Source: Caldilineales bacterium (lineage in GTDB: Bacteria; Chloroflexota; Anaerolineae; J102). From it: 51,385 nt of DNA. Below, in pieces: positions 1 through 8,946 of this stretch (its first letter is position 1; every line of letters starts with the position of its first letter). Location of the stretch: the NCBI GenBank assembly GCA_019695115.1, contig JAIBAP010000042.1, forward strand, positions 1 through 51,385, written 5' to 3'. Below the pieces are notes generated by a model. That model was given only the letters and a program-made list of their open reading frames with translations, did not search any database and was not told the DNA's origin. The translations under genes were made by a program, and so were the position numbers.

Positions 1-183
1 GCGGCCCGGACGCCGGAGGAACTCGCCATCATCGACGTCGACGATCCGCTGCACCCCGAGGTCACCTTCGCCCGCCCCCTCGCCCCCTCGCCCGCCCCCT
101 CGTCCCCTCGCCCGCCCCCTCGTCCCCTCGCCCGCCCTCGTCCCCTCGCCCGCCCTCGTCCCCTCGCCCGTTGTTCGAGAACC
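1..183 (+). other. upstream edge, possible gene tail
   Basis: The first 69 bases read without a stop in the same frame as the methylase at 184 (ending DVDDPLHPEVTF), then run into a CCT-rich tandem repeat. This could be the tail of an upstream gene whose stop was lost in the repeat, or an N-terminal extension of the methylase. The methylase start at 184 is preferred because its conserved N-terminus (GGYYTPAPIARFL) begins about 10 residues in, as is usual for the family. I see no ribosome binding site before 184. Confidence 0.4.
71..170. repeat. CCT-rich tandem repeat
   Basis: About five units of CCCGCCCCCTCGTCCCCTCG occur in tandem: three of 20 bp, then two of 18 bp that have lost two C residues, plus a 4-bp partial unit. 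It sits directly upstream of the methylase gene and is open in its frame. The strand asymmetry (almost pure pyrimidine on plus) is striking. Confidence 0.85.
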
Positions 184-1836
184 ATGAAGACGCCCGCCAC
201 CACCCAGAAACTGCGCGGGGGCTACTACACCCCGGCGCCGATTGCGCGTTTCCTGGCCGAGTGGGCGATCCCAAGCGCCGCCACAACGGTGTTGGAGCCA
301 AGTTGCGGCGACGGCAACATCCTTGAGGCGGCGGTCGCGACCTTGTTGGCTCGCGGGGCCACCCCGTCGTTTGCGGCAGGGCAGATCCAGGGCGTGGAAT
401 TCGATGGCCATGAAGCCGAGAAAGCAATCCAGCGCCTGGCAGAATGGGGGGTGGAGGCATCGGATCACGTTCATGTCGGCGATTTCTTTGCCTACTGCCA
501 GGAAAATCTGCTCATGCCGGTGCGCTTCGACGCCATCCTCGGCAACCCTCCCTTCATCCGCTACCAGAACTTCCAGGAGGCCCATCGCGCCATCGCCTTT
601 CGGCTCATGGAACATGTCGGGCTGAAACCCACCCGCCTGACGAATGCCTGGGCGCCCTTCCTGGTGGCTTCCACCCTCATGTTGAGCGAGCACGGCGGCA
701 GGATCGCCATGGTCATCCCGGCGGAGCTGATGCAAGTCGGTTACGCCGCCGAACTGCGCCAGTTTCTGAGCAATTTCTACAGCCGGATCACCCTCATCAC
801 CTTCAAAAAACTTCTGTTCGACGACGTCCAACAAGAAGTGGTGCTTTTTTTGGGTGAACGCAACGGCAATGAACGCACAGGGATCAGGACGATTGAGCTT
901 CAGGGCGCCGACGAATTGGCAAGACACGAATACACCGAATTCCTGGCGCGTGATCTGAAGACGATGGATCACTCGCAGGAGAAGTGGACACAGTATTTTC
1001 TCGATCAAGATGAGATCGACCTGTTGCGCGACCTGCGTCGCGACAGGTGCGTGACCGTTGCCGGCAATGTCATCGAGGTCGATGTGGGCATCGTCACGGG
1101 TCTGAATGAGTTCTTCGTGATGACGCAAGGCCAGGCGGCCGCACAGCAACTGGAGTGCTACACCTGGCCCATTGTCACGCGTTCTGGCCACCTGACGGGC
1201 ATCCGATTTGCCGACGACGATCTCGCCAGTAACACTGCCAGAGGACTTCCCACCCTGCTCCTGAATGCTCCCAATACGCCGCCATCTTCGTTGCCAGAGG
1301 CGGTGAAACGTTACGTCGATTGGGGGGAGGCCAAGGACTTTCATACCGGCTACAAGTGTCGCATTCGAGAACGATGGTATGTCGTGCCTTCGCTCTGGAC
1401 GCCTGATGCCTTCATGCTCCGCCAGATTCACGGCTACCCGAAGATCATCCTCAACCAGACGCAGGCGACATCGACGGACACGATCCATCGGGTCAGGTTT
1501 GTCACGGCTCTGCCCAAGGAACAGATCACAACCGCCTTCATCAACTCGCTCACCTTTTGCTCGGCTGAAATCACCGGCCGCAGCTATGGTGGGGGGGTGC
1601 TCGAGCTGGAGCCAAGAGAGGCCGAGAAACTCCTGATTCCCCTTCTCGGTGCAGAGAATGTGAGTTTTTCAGAGATACATGAGATGCTCGCCAATGGCGA
1701 AGTAGAGAAGGCGCTTGACATCAATGATGAAATCCTCCTTGTGCAAGGACTGGGGCTTGCCCGCCGAGATGTCAGGCAACTGCGCTCTTCCTGGTGTAAA
1801 CTGCGCGATCGCAGAATCAACAGAAATCACAATTGA
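184..1836 (+). CDS. N6-adenine DNA methyltransferase, Eco57I/TaqI-like
   Basis: Predicted gamma-class DNA adenine methylase of a type II restriction-modification system. Visible motifs: GGYYTPAPIARFL (motif X, about residues 12-24), LEPSCGDGNIL (SAM-binding motif I, 37-47), EFD (acidic motif II, 72-74), VGDFF (motif III, 99-103) and GNPPFIRYQ (catalytic motif IV NPPF, 121-124). The C-terminal half (about 330-520) is the usual target-recognition region, with conserved-looking NQTQ and SAEITGRSYGGGVLELEP segments. At 550 residues it is a normal length for a stand-alone Eco57I-family methylase. The next gene starts 9 bp downstream and is probably the cognate nuclease. The recognition sequence cannot be read from the protein. 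Confidence 0.9.
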   Translation: MKTPATTQKLRGGYYTPAPIARFLAEWAIPSAATTVLEPSCGDGNILEAAVATLLARGATPSFAAGQIQGVEFDGHEAEKAIQRLAEWGVEASDHVHVGDFFAYCQENLLMPVRFDAILGNPPFIRYQNFQEAHRAIAFRLMEHVGLKPTRLTNAWAPFLVASTLMLSEHGGRIAMVIPAELMQVGYAAELRQFLSNFYSRITLITFKKLLFDDVQQEVVLFLGERNGNERTGIRTIELQGADELARHEYTEFLARDLKTMDHSQEKWTQYFLDQDEIDLLRDLRRDRCVTVAGNVIEVDVGIVTGLNEFFVMTQGQAAAQQLECYTWPIVTRSGHLTGIRFADDDLASNTARGLPTLLLNAPNTPPSSLPEAVKRYVDWGEAKDFHTGYKCRIRERWYVVPSLWTPDAFMLRQIHGYPKIILNQTQATSTDTIHRVRFVTALPKEQITTAFINSLTFCSAEITGRSYGGGVLELEPREAEKLLIPLLGAENVSFSEIHEMLANGEVEKALDINDEILLVQGLGLARRDVRQLRSSWCKLRDRRINRNHN

Positions 1837-1845
1837 CCGCGAACT

Positions 1846-2556
1846 ATGGCTTCTTTGAATCCAATACCCCCGATCAAAATAGATGTCGAGCGCCTGGCCC
1901 CGTTCGGTCAGGAATGGCTGCAGAATGGCGGCGCTTTGGGTCGCACCCCGCCGCTCTCATCGAGCGATCTGGGGAGAGTGTTCGATAGCGCCGTCGCTGC
2001 GTCGCTGGCTGCCATGCTGGGTGGCATTCCTGTTGTCTCGCCCGGTGCAAATGACCTGATCCCAAGTCAGGCCGATTGTGTAGAATTGGGACCTGTGCGC
2101 GTCGTGGGCGGCGTCCGGCCGCAGAATTTCGATGTGGGCTATCGGCCCGATGGCGTACGTTTTGTCTTCGACAGCAAGACGCTGAACGATGCTAAAAGTG
2201 TGGGAAAAAACTGGCAGAATATGGTCAACGATTTGGCAACGGAAGCCACAACCGTTCATACCCGCTTTCCACATGCCATCGTCGCCTTCCTGGTCATCAT
2301 CCCTGGCCCCTGCCTGGGAGGGCCGACGCGTTCTGCTATGATTGGCACGCTCGAACGCCTGAGCCGTCGGGCCGCACTCGATGGCCCTGCTCACATGGCC
2401 GAGGCGATCTCATTGCTTCTCTGGGAGCCGGGTACGGGCGAAATCGACGCTCATGTTCCCGAACCATCGTCACTGCTCCGCATCGAAAGGTTCTCGGAAC
2501 AGATCGAGATGGCTTATTCCGGCCGCTACAAGGGTCTGCCACCCCACGCAGGCTGA
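1846..2556 (+). CDS. putative type II restriction endonuclease
   Basis: 236-residue protein, not recognised by name. It lies 9 bp behind an adenine methylase, the classic place for the cognate restriction enzyme. Residues 101-111 read PDGVRFVFDSK, which fits a compact PD-(D/E)XK nuclease core (PD at 101-102, D109-S-K111), followed by a helix containing NWQNMVNDLATEA as seen in several restriction enzymes. A hydrophobic beta strand (IVAFLVIIPGP) follows. No signal peptide or membrane segment. The nuclease role is an inference from motif and context; the sequence could also be a specificity or accessory subunit. Confidence 0.65.
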   Translation: MASLNPIPPIKIDVERLAPFGQEWLQNGGALGRTPPLSSSDLGRVFDSAVAASLAAMLGGIPVVSPGANDLIPSQADCVELGPVRVVGGVRPQNFDVGYRPDGVRFVFDSKTLNDAKSVGKNWQNMVNDLATEATTVHTRFPHAIVAFLVIIPGPCLGGPTRSAMIGTLERLSRRAALDGPAHMAEAISLLLWEPGTGEIDAHVPEPSSLLRIERFSEQIEMAYSGRYKGLPPHAG

Positions 2557-2564
2557 AAACACCT

Positions 2565-3203
2565 ATGGCATTCATCACCTTCGAAGGCATCGAGGGCAGC
2601 GGCAAGACGACGCAGGTCAACCTGGCGCTCGACTGGCTGCGCGACCGTGTAGACAATGTATTGCACACGCGCGAACCGGGCGGCACCGCCATCGGCAACC
2701 GCATCCGCGCTATCCTGCTCGACCCCATCCATGCTGAGATGGCGGCCGAAGCTGAAATCCTCCTCTATTCCGCCGCTCGCGCCCAGATCGTCCGCCAGGT
2801 CATCCGCCCGCACCTGGAAGAAGGCGGGATCGTGATCTGCGACCGCTTCTACGATAGCACGCTGGCCTACCAGGGCTATGGCCGTGGCCTCTCCTTGCCC
2901 GACCTGCGCCACATCACCGCCTTCGCCACCGGCGGCCTGACCCCCGACCTCACGCTCTACCTCGACCTGGCGGTAGAGGCCGGGCTGCGGCGCAAGGCGC
3001 AAACACCCGAGGAATGGAATCGCCTCGAGGCGCAACCGCTCGATTTTCACCAGCGGGTGCGGGCGGGCTATCTGGCGCTGGCTGCGGCCGAGCCAGAACG
3101 CTGGCGGGTGATCGATGCCGACCGGCCGGTGGAGGTCGTCCAGGAGGAGATCAGGTGGATCCTGGGGGACGCGCTGGCTGCTGGTGTGAGGCGTGAAACG
3201 TGA
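2565..3203 (+). CDS. tmk: thymidylate kinase
   Basis: Phosphorylates dTMP to dTDP with ATP in the cytoplasm. P-loop GIEGSGKTT at residues 8-16, followed by the dTMP-binding REPGGT motif near 39-44 and the CDRFYDSTLAYQG block near 94-106. At 212 residues it is normal length. The start lies 8 bp after the nuclease stop, so it may be co-transcribed with the restriction locus. The last residues (GVRRET) and the TGA stop are formed by the heptad repeat array that begins at 3186, so the native C-terminus has been altered by the repeat. Confidence 0.95.
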   Translation: MAFITFEGIEGSGKTTQVNLALDWLRDRVDNVLHTREPGGTAIGNRIRAILLDPIHAEMAAEAEILLYSAARAQIVRQVIRPHLEEGGIVICDRFYDSTLAYQGYGRGLSLPDLRHITAFATGGLTPDLTLYLDLAVEAGLRRKAQTPEEWNRLEAQPLDFHQRVRAGYLALAAAEPERWRVIDADRPVEVVQEEIRWILGDALAAGVRRET

Positions 3204-3267
3204 GGCGTGAAACGTGAGGCGTGAAACGTGAGGCGTGAAACGTGAGGCATGAAACGTGAGGCATGAA
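3186..3267 (+). repeat. CGTG-core heptad array after tmk
   Basis: Six copies of a 14-bp unit GTGAGGCGTGAAAC, itself two 7-bp units (GCGTGAA and ACGTGAG); the last two copies carry a G-to-A change (GTGAGGCATGAAAC). The array begins inside the last codons of tmk, provides its stop codon, and ends about 12 bp before the next gene's ATG. Confidence 0.9.
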
Positions 3268-3279
3268 GTTTGGGGGGCG

Positions 3280-4317
3280 ATGCTTCTGCTTGCCCTGGCT
3301 GTGGCGTTGATGGCGGTCGCCTGTAGTCGCCCGGCCGCCAACCCCACCCCTACCCCTTGCGCCGACCCGACCACCCGGCCTGACGCCCAGTTCTGCGGCC
3401 CCGACGAGGCCGGCGGTCTGCCAGACTCATCGTCGCCGTTTCCAGGGTCAGAGGACAGCGTCACCTATGCCATCACCGAGACGCTGCGGGTGGTGAACAA
3501 GGGGCCGGGCGCGCCCGACAAGCAGAACCTGTGGGTCGCCCTCATCGCCGAGGCCGAACCCCACCAGCGGGTGGAAGCGATGACCATCGCTCCCGCCACT
3601 TACACGCTCGTGACCGACGAATACGGCAATCGCTACGCCGAATTCGACTTCTCGGGCCAACCGGCCGGCCAGACCATCCCGATCAGCATCGCTTATCGGG
3701 TGGTGGTGGATGAGGCGACCGCCGATCTGACTTCGTGCACCGGTCCTCTTCCGGCCGAATTCACCCAACCCGAACTGCACATCGAATCTGACAACCCCCA
3801 GATTACAGCCCTGGCTGCCGAGCTGGCCCAGGGCAAGGCCACGGCCTGCGACAAAGTTCGCGCCTTTTACGATTACATCGGCAGCCACCTGGTCTACAGC
3901 TACAACGGTCGCAACTGGGGGGCGCAGGCGGCACTGGGCGAGATGGGCGCCGACTGCAGCGAATACTCAGACCTGCTCATCGCCCTCAGCCGGGCGGCCG
4001 GCATCCCCGCCCGCTACCTCGAAGGCCTGGCCTGGTTCCCCCACGATGCCAGCGCCCTCGCTCGCACCGAACATGCCTGGGTCGAGGTCTTCCTGCCCGG
4101 CTCCGGCTGGACGCCCATCGACCCTACCCTCGGCCGCTCCTCGCTCACCCGCGCCGCCTACTTCGCCCACCTCCCCCCCGACCACATCCTCATCACCCGT
4201 GGCCGCAACCCCTCCACCCTGCGCGGGGCCAGCTACTTCACCCATCTCTACTGGCCGGGCAAAAGCGCCGACATCCGGATCGAGGATTTTGGTTGGGAGA
4301 TCAGGCCGGTGGAGTAA
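3280..4317 (+). CDS. transglutaminase-like lipoprotein
   Basis: Secreted, lipid-anchored protein with a transglutaminase/protease-like fold. The ATG at 3280 is preferred over a GTG at 3256 that lies inside the repeat array; it gives a clean signal MLLLALAVALMAVAC with lipobox cysteine at residue 15. The catalytic triad is visible: Cys in GADCSEYSD (about 226), His in EHAWVEVF (about 265) and Asp in PIDPTLG (about 280). A beta-rich region (about 55-150) precedes it. Such proteins act as peptidases or crosslinkers outside the membrane; the substrate is unknown. Followed at once by a strong hairpin terminator. Confidence 0.85.
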   Translation: MLLLALAVALMAVACSRPAANPTPTPCADPTTRPDAQFCGPDEAGGLPDSSSPFPGSEDSVTYAITETLRVVNKGPGAPDKQNLWVALIAEAEPHQRVEAMTIAPATYTLVTDEYGNRYAEFDFSGQPAGQTIPISIAYRVVVDEATADLTSCTGPLPAEFTQPELHIESDNPQITALAAELAQGKATACDKVRAFYDYIGSHLVYSYNGRNWGAQAALGEMGADCSEYSDLLIALSRAAGIPARYLEGLAWFPHDASALARTEHAWVEVFLPGSGWTPIDPTLGRSSLTRAAYFAHLPPDHILITRGRNPSTLRGASYFTHLYWPGKSADIRIEDFGWEIRPVE

Positions 4318-4359
4318 GACCCTCAAGGTCTTCAAGACCTTGAGGGTCTTATTTTTTTT
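4318..4359 (+). terminator. rho-independent terminator
   Basis: Perfect 15-bp inverted repeat with arm GACCCTCAAGGTCTT (4318-4332 pairing with 4334-4348), followed by TTATTTTTTTT. It sits immediately after the stop codon of the transglutaminase lipoprotein and between two convergent genes. Confidence 0.92.
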
Positions 4360-4367
4360 CAACCCCC

Positions 4368-5384
4368 TCACCCCGCGCGCCGGCGCAGGACGGCGTGCAT
4401 CGACACCGACAGGATGATGATGAGACCGTAGATCAGTTCCGTCCAGAACCCGGTCAGCCCCATGGCCACAATGGCGGCCTGGATGGCGCCGATGATGTAG
4501 CTGCCCAGGAAGGTGCCAAAGATGGTGCCCACGCCGCCAAACACCGAGGTGCCGCCCAGGAAAACCGAGGCCAGGGTCGAGAGCAAATAGCCCTCGCCCA
4601 GAGAGGGGAAGAAATTGGCGACTTGAAAACTGGCCAGCACACCGCCAAAAGCCGCCGCCGCGCCGACGATGATGAAGGTCAGCATCCGCGTCCGGCTGGC
4701 ATTCACGCCCATCAGCCTGGCGCTGTCCTCGTTGTCGCCAATCAGATAGATGTGGGCGCCCAGGCGGGTGCGGTTGAGCACAACCCAACAGGCGACGCCC
4801 ACCAGCAGCATCCAGAAGAACTGGTTGGGGATGCCGAACAGCGTCTTGCCCACCAACAGTTGGTACAGGAAGGTGTCGCGCAGATCGAGCAGCGGCTGGC
4901 CCTTGCCGTTTCGCAGCACGATGCTGGCCCCCCGCCAGAAAAACTGCGTGCCGATGGTGGCTACCAGCGATGGGATGCCCAACCGCACGACGATGGCGCC
5001 GTTCAGCGCCCCGACCAGGATGCCCACGACGATGGCCGCGGCAAAGGCCAGGAAGGCGATCTGAGTGGCATTCCAGACGAACAAGAAGCCCACGAAGCTG
5101 ACGGCCATGATCGACGGGAACGACAAGTCCATCTCGCCGGCGATCACCAGCATCGTCAGGGGCAGGGCGATGACGCCGAAAAACGGCACCGTCGTCATAA
5201 AGGCCTGATAGATGCGCGATGAGAGGAAGGTCTCGGGCGCGCCCAGGATGAAGACGAGCCACAAGGCCAGGAAGACGCCCAGAATGCCCACCTGGGTGCC
5301 GCTGCGGGCCAGAAAGGAGCGTAGGGTGAATTGGGGTTTGTACGGCGGCGTGGGGCGGGTGGTTGAGTCTGCTCCTGTTGACAT
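4368..5384 (-). CDS. sugar ABC transporter permease (RbsC-like)
   Basis: Inner-membrane permease of the ribose/xylose/branched-chain family (BPD_transp_2). About 8-10 hydrophobic segments are visible, with the family motif IPSLVATIGT and the loop GDNEDSARLMGVN, the usual EAA-like coupling region of this family. The start ATG at 5384 is preceded by AAGGAGAG, a strong ribosome binding site, so the 12 residues upstream in frame are not used. It is the last gene of the importer operon (binding protein, ATPase, permease), 10 bp after the ATPase stop. Substrate is probably a pentose or deoxyhexose, judged from the neighbouring catabolic genes. Confidence 0.92.
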   Translation of the reverse strand: MSTGADSTTRPTPPYKPQFTLRSFLARSGTQVGILGVFLALWLVFILGAPETFLSSRIYQAFMTTVPFFGVIALPLTMLVIAGEMDLSFPSIMAVSFVGFLFVWNATQIAFLAFAAAIVVGILVGALNGAIVVRLGIPSLVATIGTQFFWRGASIVLRNGKGQPLLDLRDTFLYQLLVGKTLFGIPNQFFWMLLVGVACWVVLNRTRLGAHIYLIGDNEDSARLMGVNASRTRMLTFIIVGAAAAFGGVLASFQVANFFPSLGEGYLLSTLASVFLGGTSVFGGVGTIFGTFLGSYIIGAIQAAIVAMGLTGFWTELIYGLIIILSVSMHAVLRRRAG

Positions 5385-5394
5385 GGTTCTCTCC

Positions 5395-6156
<762 letters not shown>

Positions 6157-6277
6157 GCTTTCGGTCTCCAGGTGGGGATGGGTTGGCGTTCGACTGCAAG
6201 AGAGGGCGAGGGCTGCGGGCCGGGGGACGACCGTGCAGCAGGGATGGGCGCACAGCCCTCGCCACGAGAGGGGGTGG

Positions 6278-7417
6278 CTAGCGGATCTGCTTGCCCACCA
6301 GGTCGGCCAAGAGGTCGACGTTGTCCTTGTGGGCAAAGCCGGCGCCGGTGTCGATATGCAGGCCGGTGAACAAGAACTTCTTGCTCAGGCAGAGTTGCAG
6401 GATGGACAGGTAGCCCTGAAGCCATTGCTGCTGGTCGATCACCAGGTCGGTGTATCCGGCCTTGATCGCTTCGACTGTGGCGGCCGAGAGGTCGAACCCA
6501 GCGGTGTAGACGTTGGCCGGGTCGAGATTGGCGGCTTCGAGCAGGGCCTGCTGCGAAGCGGTGAGGTTGCCGTGGTCGGTGATGACCAGCTTGACATCCG
6601 GGTTGGACGAGACATAGCCGGCGAAGGTAGCCAGGCCGGCGGCCGGGTCGGCGTTGGTGGCGTCGTCTATTTCCAGATAATCGACTTTGAGACCGGCTTC
6701 TTCCAGGGCCTCCTTCACGCCCCTAGTGCGCTCGCCGCGGCCCGGCTGCGACAGCAATCCCCAGACCAGGGCGCGGTCGCCCGCTTTCAGCCCGCCGCGC
6801 GCTACGGCTTCCATACCCAGGGCATGGCCGGCGCTGTATAGCTCGGCCCCTACATAGCCGAAGCCGTTGCTTTTGTACTGGGCTTCCAGCTTGGGCAGGG
6901 TGGTGTTCGAGCTGGTGACGATGATGCCGGACTTCTCGGCTTCCTCGACCAGGGGTGCGTAGGCGTCGTCGCCAGGATGGCCCATGATGCCGATGCCATC
7001 CGGCTTGGTGGCGATAGCCTCGCCCAACTGTGTAACCATCTTGGCGGGATCCCAATCGGACCAGACATAGTCTACGGTCGGACCAAGGTCGGCCGCTGCC
7101 GCCACGGCGCCATTATAAACGACGGTCTCGAAGGGGCCGCCGGGCGAACCGCCAGGGAAGAAGACGATCTTGACGCCGCTGCACCACTTGCCCTCAGCCG
7201 CAGGGGCGGGGCCGCTGGTCTCGGCAGGGGCGACGGTGGCGACTTCTTCGGTCGGAGCGGCGGTGGGAGCTTCGGTCGCCTGAACGACAGCCGGGGCTTC
7301 GGTGGCCGCGGGCGCTTGGGTGGCGGCAGGCGCCTGGGTGGGTTGGGCCGCGCAGGACGCCAGCATGCTCAGGACGAGAATGGCAATCACGATGCGAACC
7401 AGCGTGTTTTTCTTCAC
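6278..7417 (-). CDS. periplasmic sugar-binding lipoprotein
   Basis: Substrate-binding protein of the Peripla_BP_4 (ribose/galactose-binding) type. The start is GTG at 7417, with GGAGGA six bases upstream. Signal peptide with lipobox (MLASCAAQ) is followed by an A/P/T-rich linker of about 55 residues, then the two-lobed binding domain with motifs such as VKIVFFPGG, DGIGIMGHPGDD and LVITDHGN. Expected to be lipid-anchored outside the membrane. First gene of the importer operon, preceded by a 300-bp AT-rich region that probably holds its promoter. Confidence 0.93.
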   Translation of the reverse strand: MKKNTLVRIVIAILVLSMLASCAAQPTQAPAATQAPAATEAPAVVQATEAPTAAPTEEVATVAPAETSGPAPAAEGKWCSGVKIVFFPGGSPGGPFETVVYNGAVAAAADLGPTVDYVWSDWDPAKMVTQLGEAIATKPDGIGIMGHPGDDAYAPLVEEAEKSGIIVTSSNTTLPKLEAQYKSNGFGYVGAELYSAGHALGMEAVARGGLKAGDRALVWGLLSQPGRGERTRGVKEALEEAGLKVDYLEIDDATNADPAAGLATFAGYVSSNPDVKLVITDHGNLTASQQALLEAANLDPANVYTAGFDLSAATVEAIKAGYTDLVIDQQQWLQGYLSILQLCLSKKFLFTGLHIDTGAGFAHKDNVDLLADLVGKQIR

Positions 7418-7718
7418 GTTTTCCTCCAGAGAGTAGTAAAGTGGCAAATTGAGATGTAAAAGTAGATAATCGTGAGTATTTGTGTTTTGTTGTCTCTTAC
7501 CTCCTTTGAGTTCTGGTTATTTTGATCCAATGCCACAATCGTAGTTGACACAATGACACAAGGTCTATGAAGAAAGCACAAACTGCCGATATTTTCGTTA
7601 TTTTTGTGTTTTCTTTGTGATATTTGAGTCTTTGTGTTTTTCTTGTGCAGTTGGGGTTTTGATCAAGGTATCTAATCGCTTTATTCAGAATGGCAATAAG
7701 GTCAAGTTACGATGTTTT
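7418..7718 (-). promoter_or_regulatory. AT-rich intergenic region upstream of importer
   Basis: About 300 bp without a gene, clearly lower in GC than its surroundings. It probably carries the promoter of the sugar importer operon on the minus strand, but I cannot fix the boxes. It contains one copy of a CTTTGTGTT-type repeat near 7597-7645, also found at 8908-8946 and 10153-10190. A TTGACA-like box at 7534 is on plus, where no gene follows. Confidence 0.45.
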
Positions 7719-8792
7719 TCACTGCCACCGGCGGATTTTCTGCAGCAAATCCTTCTCTTGCTCTTCATTCTCGGTCGCAATCCACAAGAACAGGCCCTCG
7801 GGGTAGAGAGCCGCCATAAAATCGTCGAGTTCGTGCTTCTGCAGGTCGATAATCACCGGCTTCTTGCGGGCCTGGAGTTCACGGATGAAGGGAACCCATT
7901 GCATGATCGGCTGGTCGTCGCCCACCCCCTGCACCCACTGCAAGGCATGGACTTCGGGCACGCTGAGGATGGCATCCAGATGCCGGGCCACGCGCTTGCC
8001 ATCGATATGAAAGATGTTGTGGCTCATGGTCTTGACCTCGCGCTGCAAGATCGGCAGGCCGAATTCGACGAACAGCGCTGGCGAGATCATGTTGGAGAAG
8101 TCGCAACTGGGAATGTGCATGCGACCGTGCGAGGGGATGCCCATCCAACTGACGGAGAGTTGGCCGTGAGCCTTGAGGATGTCGTCGAAATGGTTGTAGA
8201 TGGTCTCGAAGTCGGCGATGGATAACTCGGCCAGGCGGTGAACCTCGTCCGGGCTGTCGAGCATGTCGATGCAGAGTTGTTGGCGGTCGCGCCAGGCGGC
8301 GGCGCAATCCAGGCCGGGGTGCAGGTCGGTGTAGCCGACCAGGGCTTTGCCAGCGCAACGCTCGAAGGCGTAGGCCGTGAGTTCGTCCAATTTCCGGAGA
8401 TATTCGTTGTTCAGGTCGAGCTTGAGGCGGTCGATCTCAAGCCAATCCCGCACCAATGGCTCGGACCACGATGTTACCTCGCCGAAATGGAGCCGGGCGC
8501 CGTAGAAAGCGGCGTAGACATCCGGGCCCAGGTTGGGCCAGTACACCGGGAAGGTCTCGGCCTGAAAGACCCGGCCGGCGAGCGATCCCACAAAACGATC
8601 GATCTGGTATTCGGGATCGTACCACCTGGCCTTGCGCTCATCGGCCGTCAGCCCCGAAAAATCAACTTCCTGGTTGGCAAAGGCGTTGTGACCGCTGAAG
8701 CGGACGGGGGGCCGGTCGATGATTTCGTTCTCGAACCAGGCATAGACGCGCTGCATGGCCTGGTCGAAGTGGGGCATGGTGTCGAGATGCAT
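7719..8792 (-). CDS. uroporphyrinogen decarboxylase-like protein
   Basis: 357-residue protein resembling the UROD/MtaA/CmuA superfamily (TIM barrel). Supported by the overall pattern: GYTDLHPGLD, the central SVSWMGIPSHGRMHIPSCDFSNMISPALF segment split over two strands, HNIFHIDGKRVARHLDAIL and QWVQGVGDD near the C-terminus. Members of this family outside haem synthesis often act in one-carbon or methyl transfer; here it lies in a sugar locus, so a haem role is unlikely. A second, divergent relative is encoded just upstream on the same strand. No clear ribosome binding site before 8792; the start could also be the Met at 8777. Confidence 0.75.
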   Translation of the reverse strand: MHLDTMPHFDQAMQRVYAWFENEIIDRPPVRFSGHNAFANQEVDFSGLTADERKARWYDPEYQIDRFVGSLAGRVFQAETFPVYWPNLGPDVYAAFYGARLHFGEVTSWSEPLVRDWLEIDRLKLDLNNEYLRKLDELTAYAFERCAGKALVGYTDLHPGLDCAAAWRDRQQLCIDMLDSPDEVHRLAELSIADFETIYNHFDDILKAHGQLSVSWMGIPSHGRMHIPSCDFSNMISPALFVEFGLPILQREVKTMSHNIFHIDGKRVARHLDAILSVPEVHALQWVQGVGDDQPIMQWVPFIRELQARKKPVIIDLQKHELDDFMAALYPEGLFLWIATENEEQEKDLLQKIRRWQ

Positions 8793-8802
8793 GAGGTTGA
8801 AG

Positions 8803-8824
8803 TAGATAGGTAGACAAGTAGAAA
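8803..8824. repeat. octamer repeat GTAGACAA
   Basis: Short tandem array reading AAGTAGATAG-GTAGACAA-GTAG just upstream of the UROD-like gene at 8792. The same TAGACAAG unit forms the arms of the repeat at 50948-51012, so this is a second copy of a small repeat family. Confidence 0.6.
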
Positions 8825-8860
8825 ATTAGATAAGAGCTAACGGCAGAAGCTATGTATTTG

Positions 8861-8888
8861 TGTCATGCTGAGCGAAGCGAAGCATCTC
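8861..8888. repeat. AGCGAAGCGAAGCAT palindromic repeat
   Basis: TGTCATGCTGAGC followed by GAAGCGAAGCATCTC. ATGCT and AGCAT form short hairpin arms around a GAAGC direct repeat. From memory, a near-identical motif is scattered through intergenic regions of many unrelated bacterial genomes; no search was possible here. Confidence 0.65.
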
Positions 8889-8907
8889 CTTGTCGATCAT
8901 GCAAAAC

Positions 8908-8946
8908 CTTTGTGTTATCTTTGTGTTCTTTGTGCCTTTGTGTTAA
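8908..8946. repeat. CTTTGTGTT-type repeat
   Basis: Imperfect 8-10 bp periodic repeat (CTTTGTGTTAT, CTTTGTGTT, CTTTGTGCC, TTTGTGTTAA). Its end supplies the TAA stop of the UROD-like gene on the minus strand (8943-8945). Related copies are at 7597-7645 and 10153-10190. Confidence 0.65.

Noticed and set aside
3186-3267. Heptad and GC-rich arrays as CRISPR
   Set aside because: Units are contiguous 7-14 bp (or 40-60 bp hairpins at 24720-25003) without unique spacers, and no cas genes are present.
3256-3279. GTG start at 3256 for the transglutaminase lipoprotein
   Set aside because: It lies inside the heptad array and would put charged residues before a signal peptide that begins cleanly at 3280.
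7534-7570. TTGACA box as a plus-strand promoter
   Set aside because: No plus-strand gene follows until far downstream, and a matching -10 is poor.
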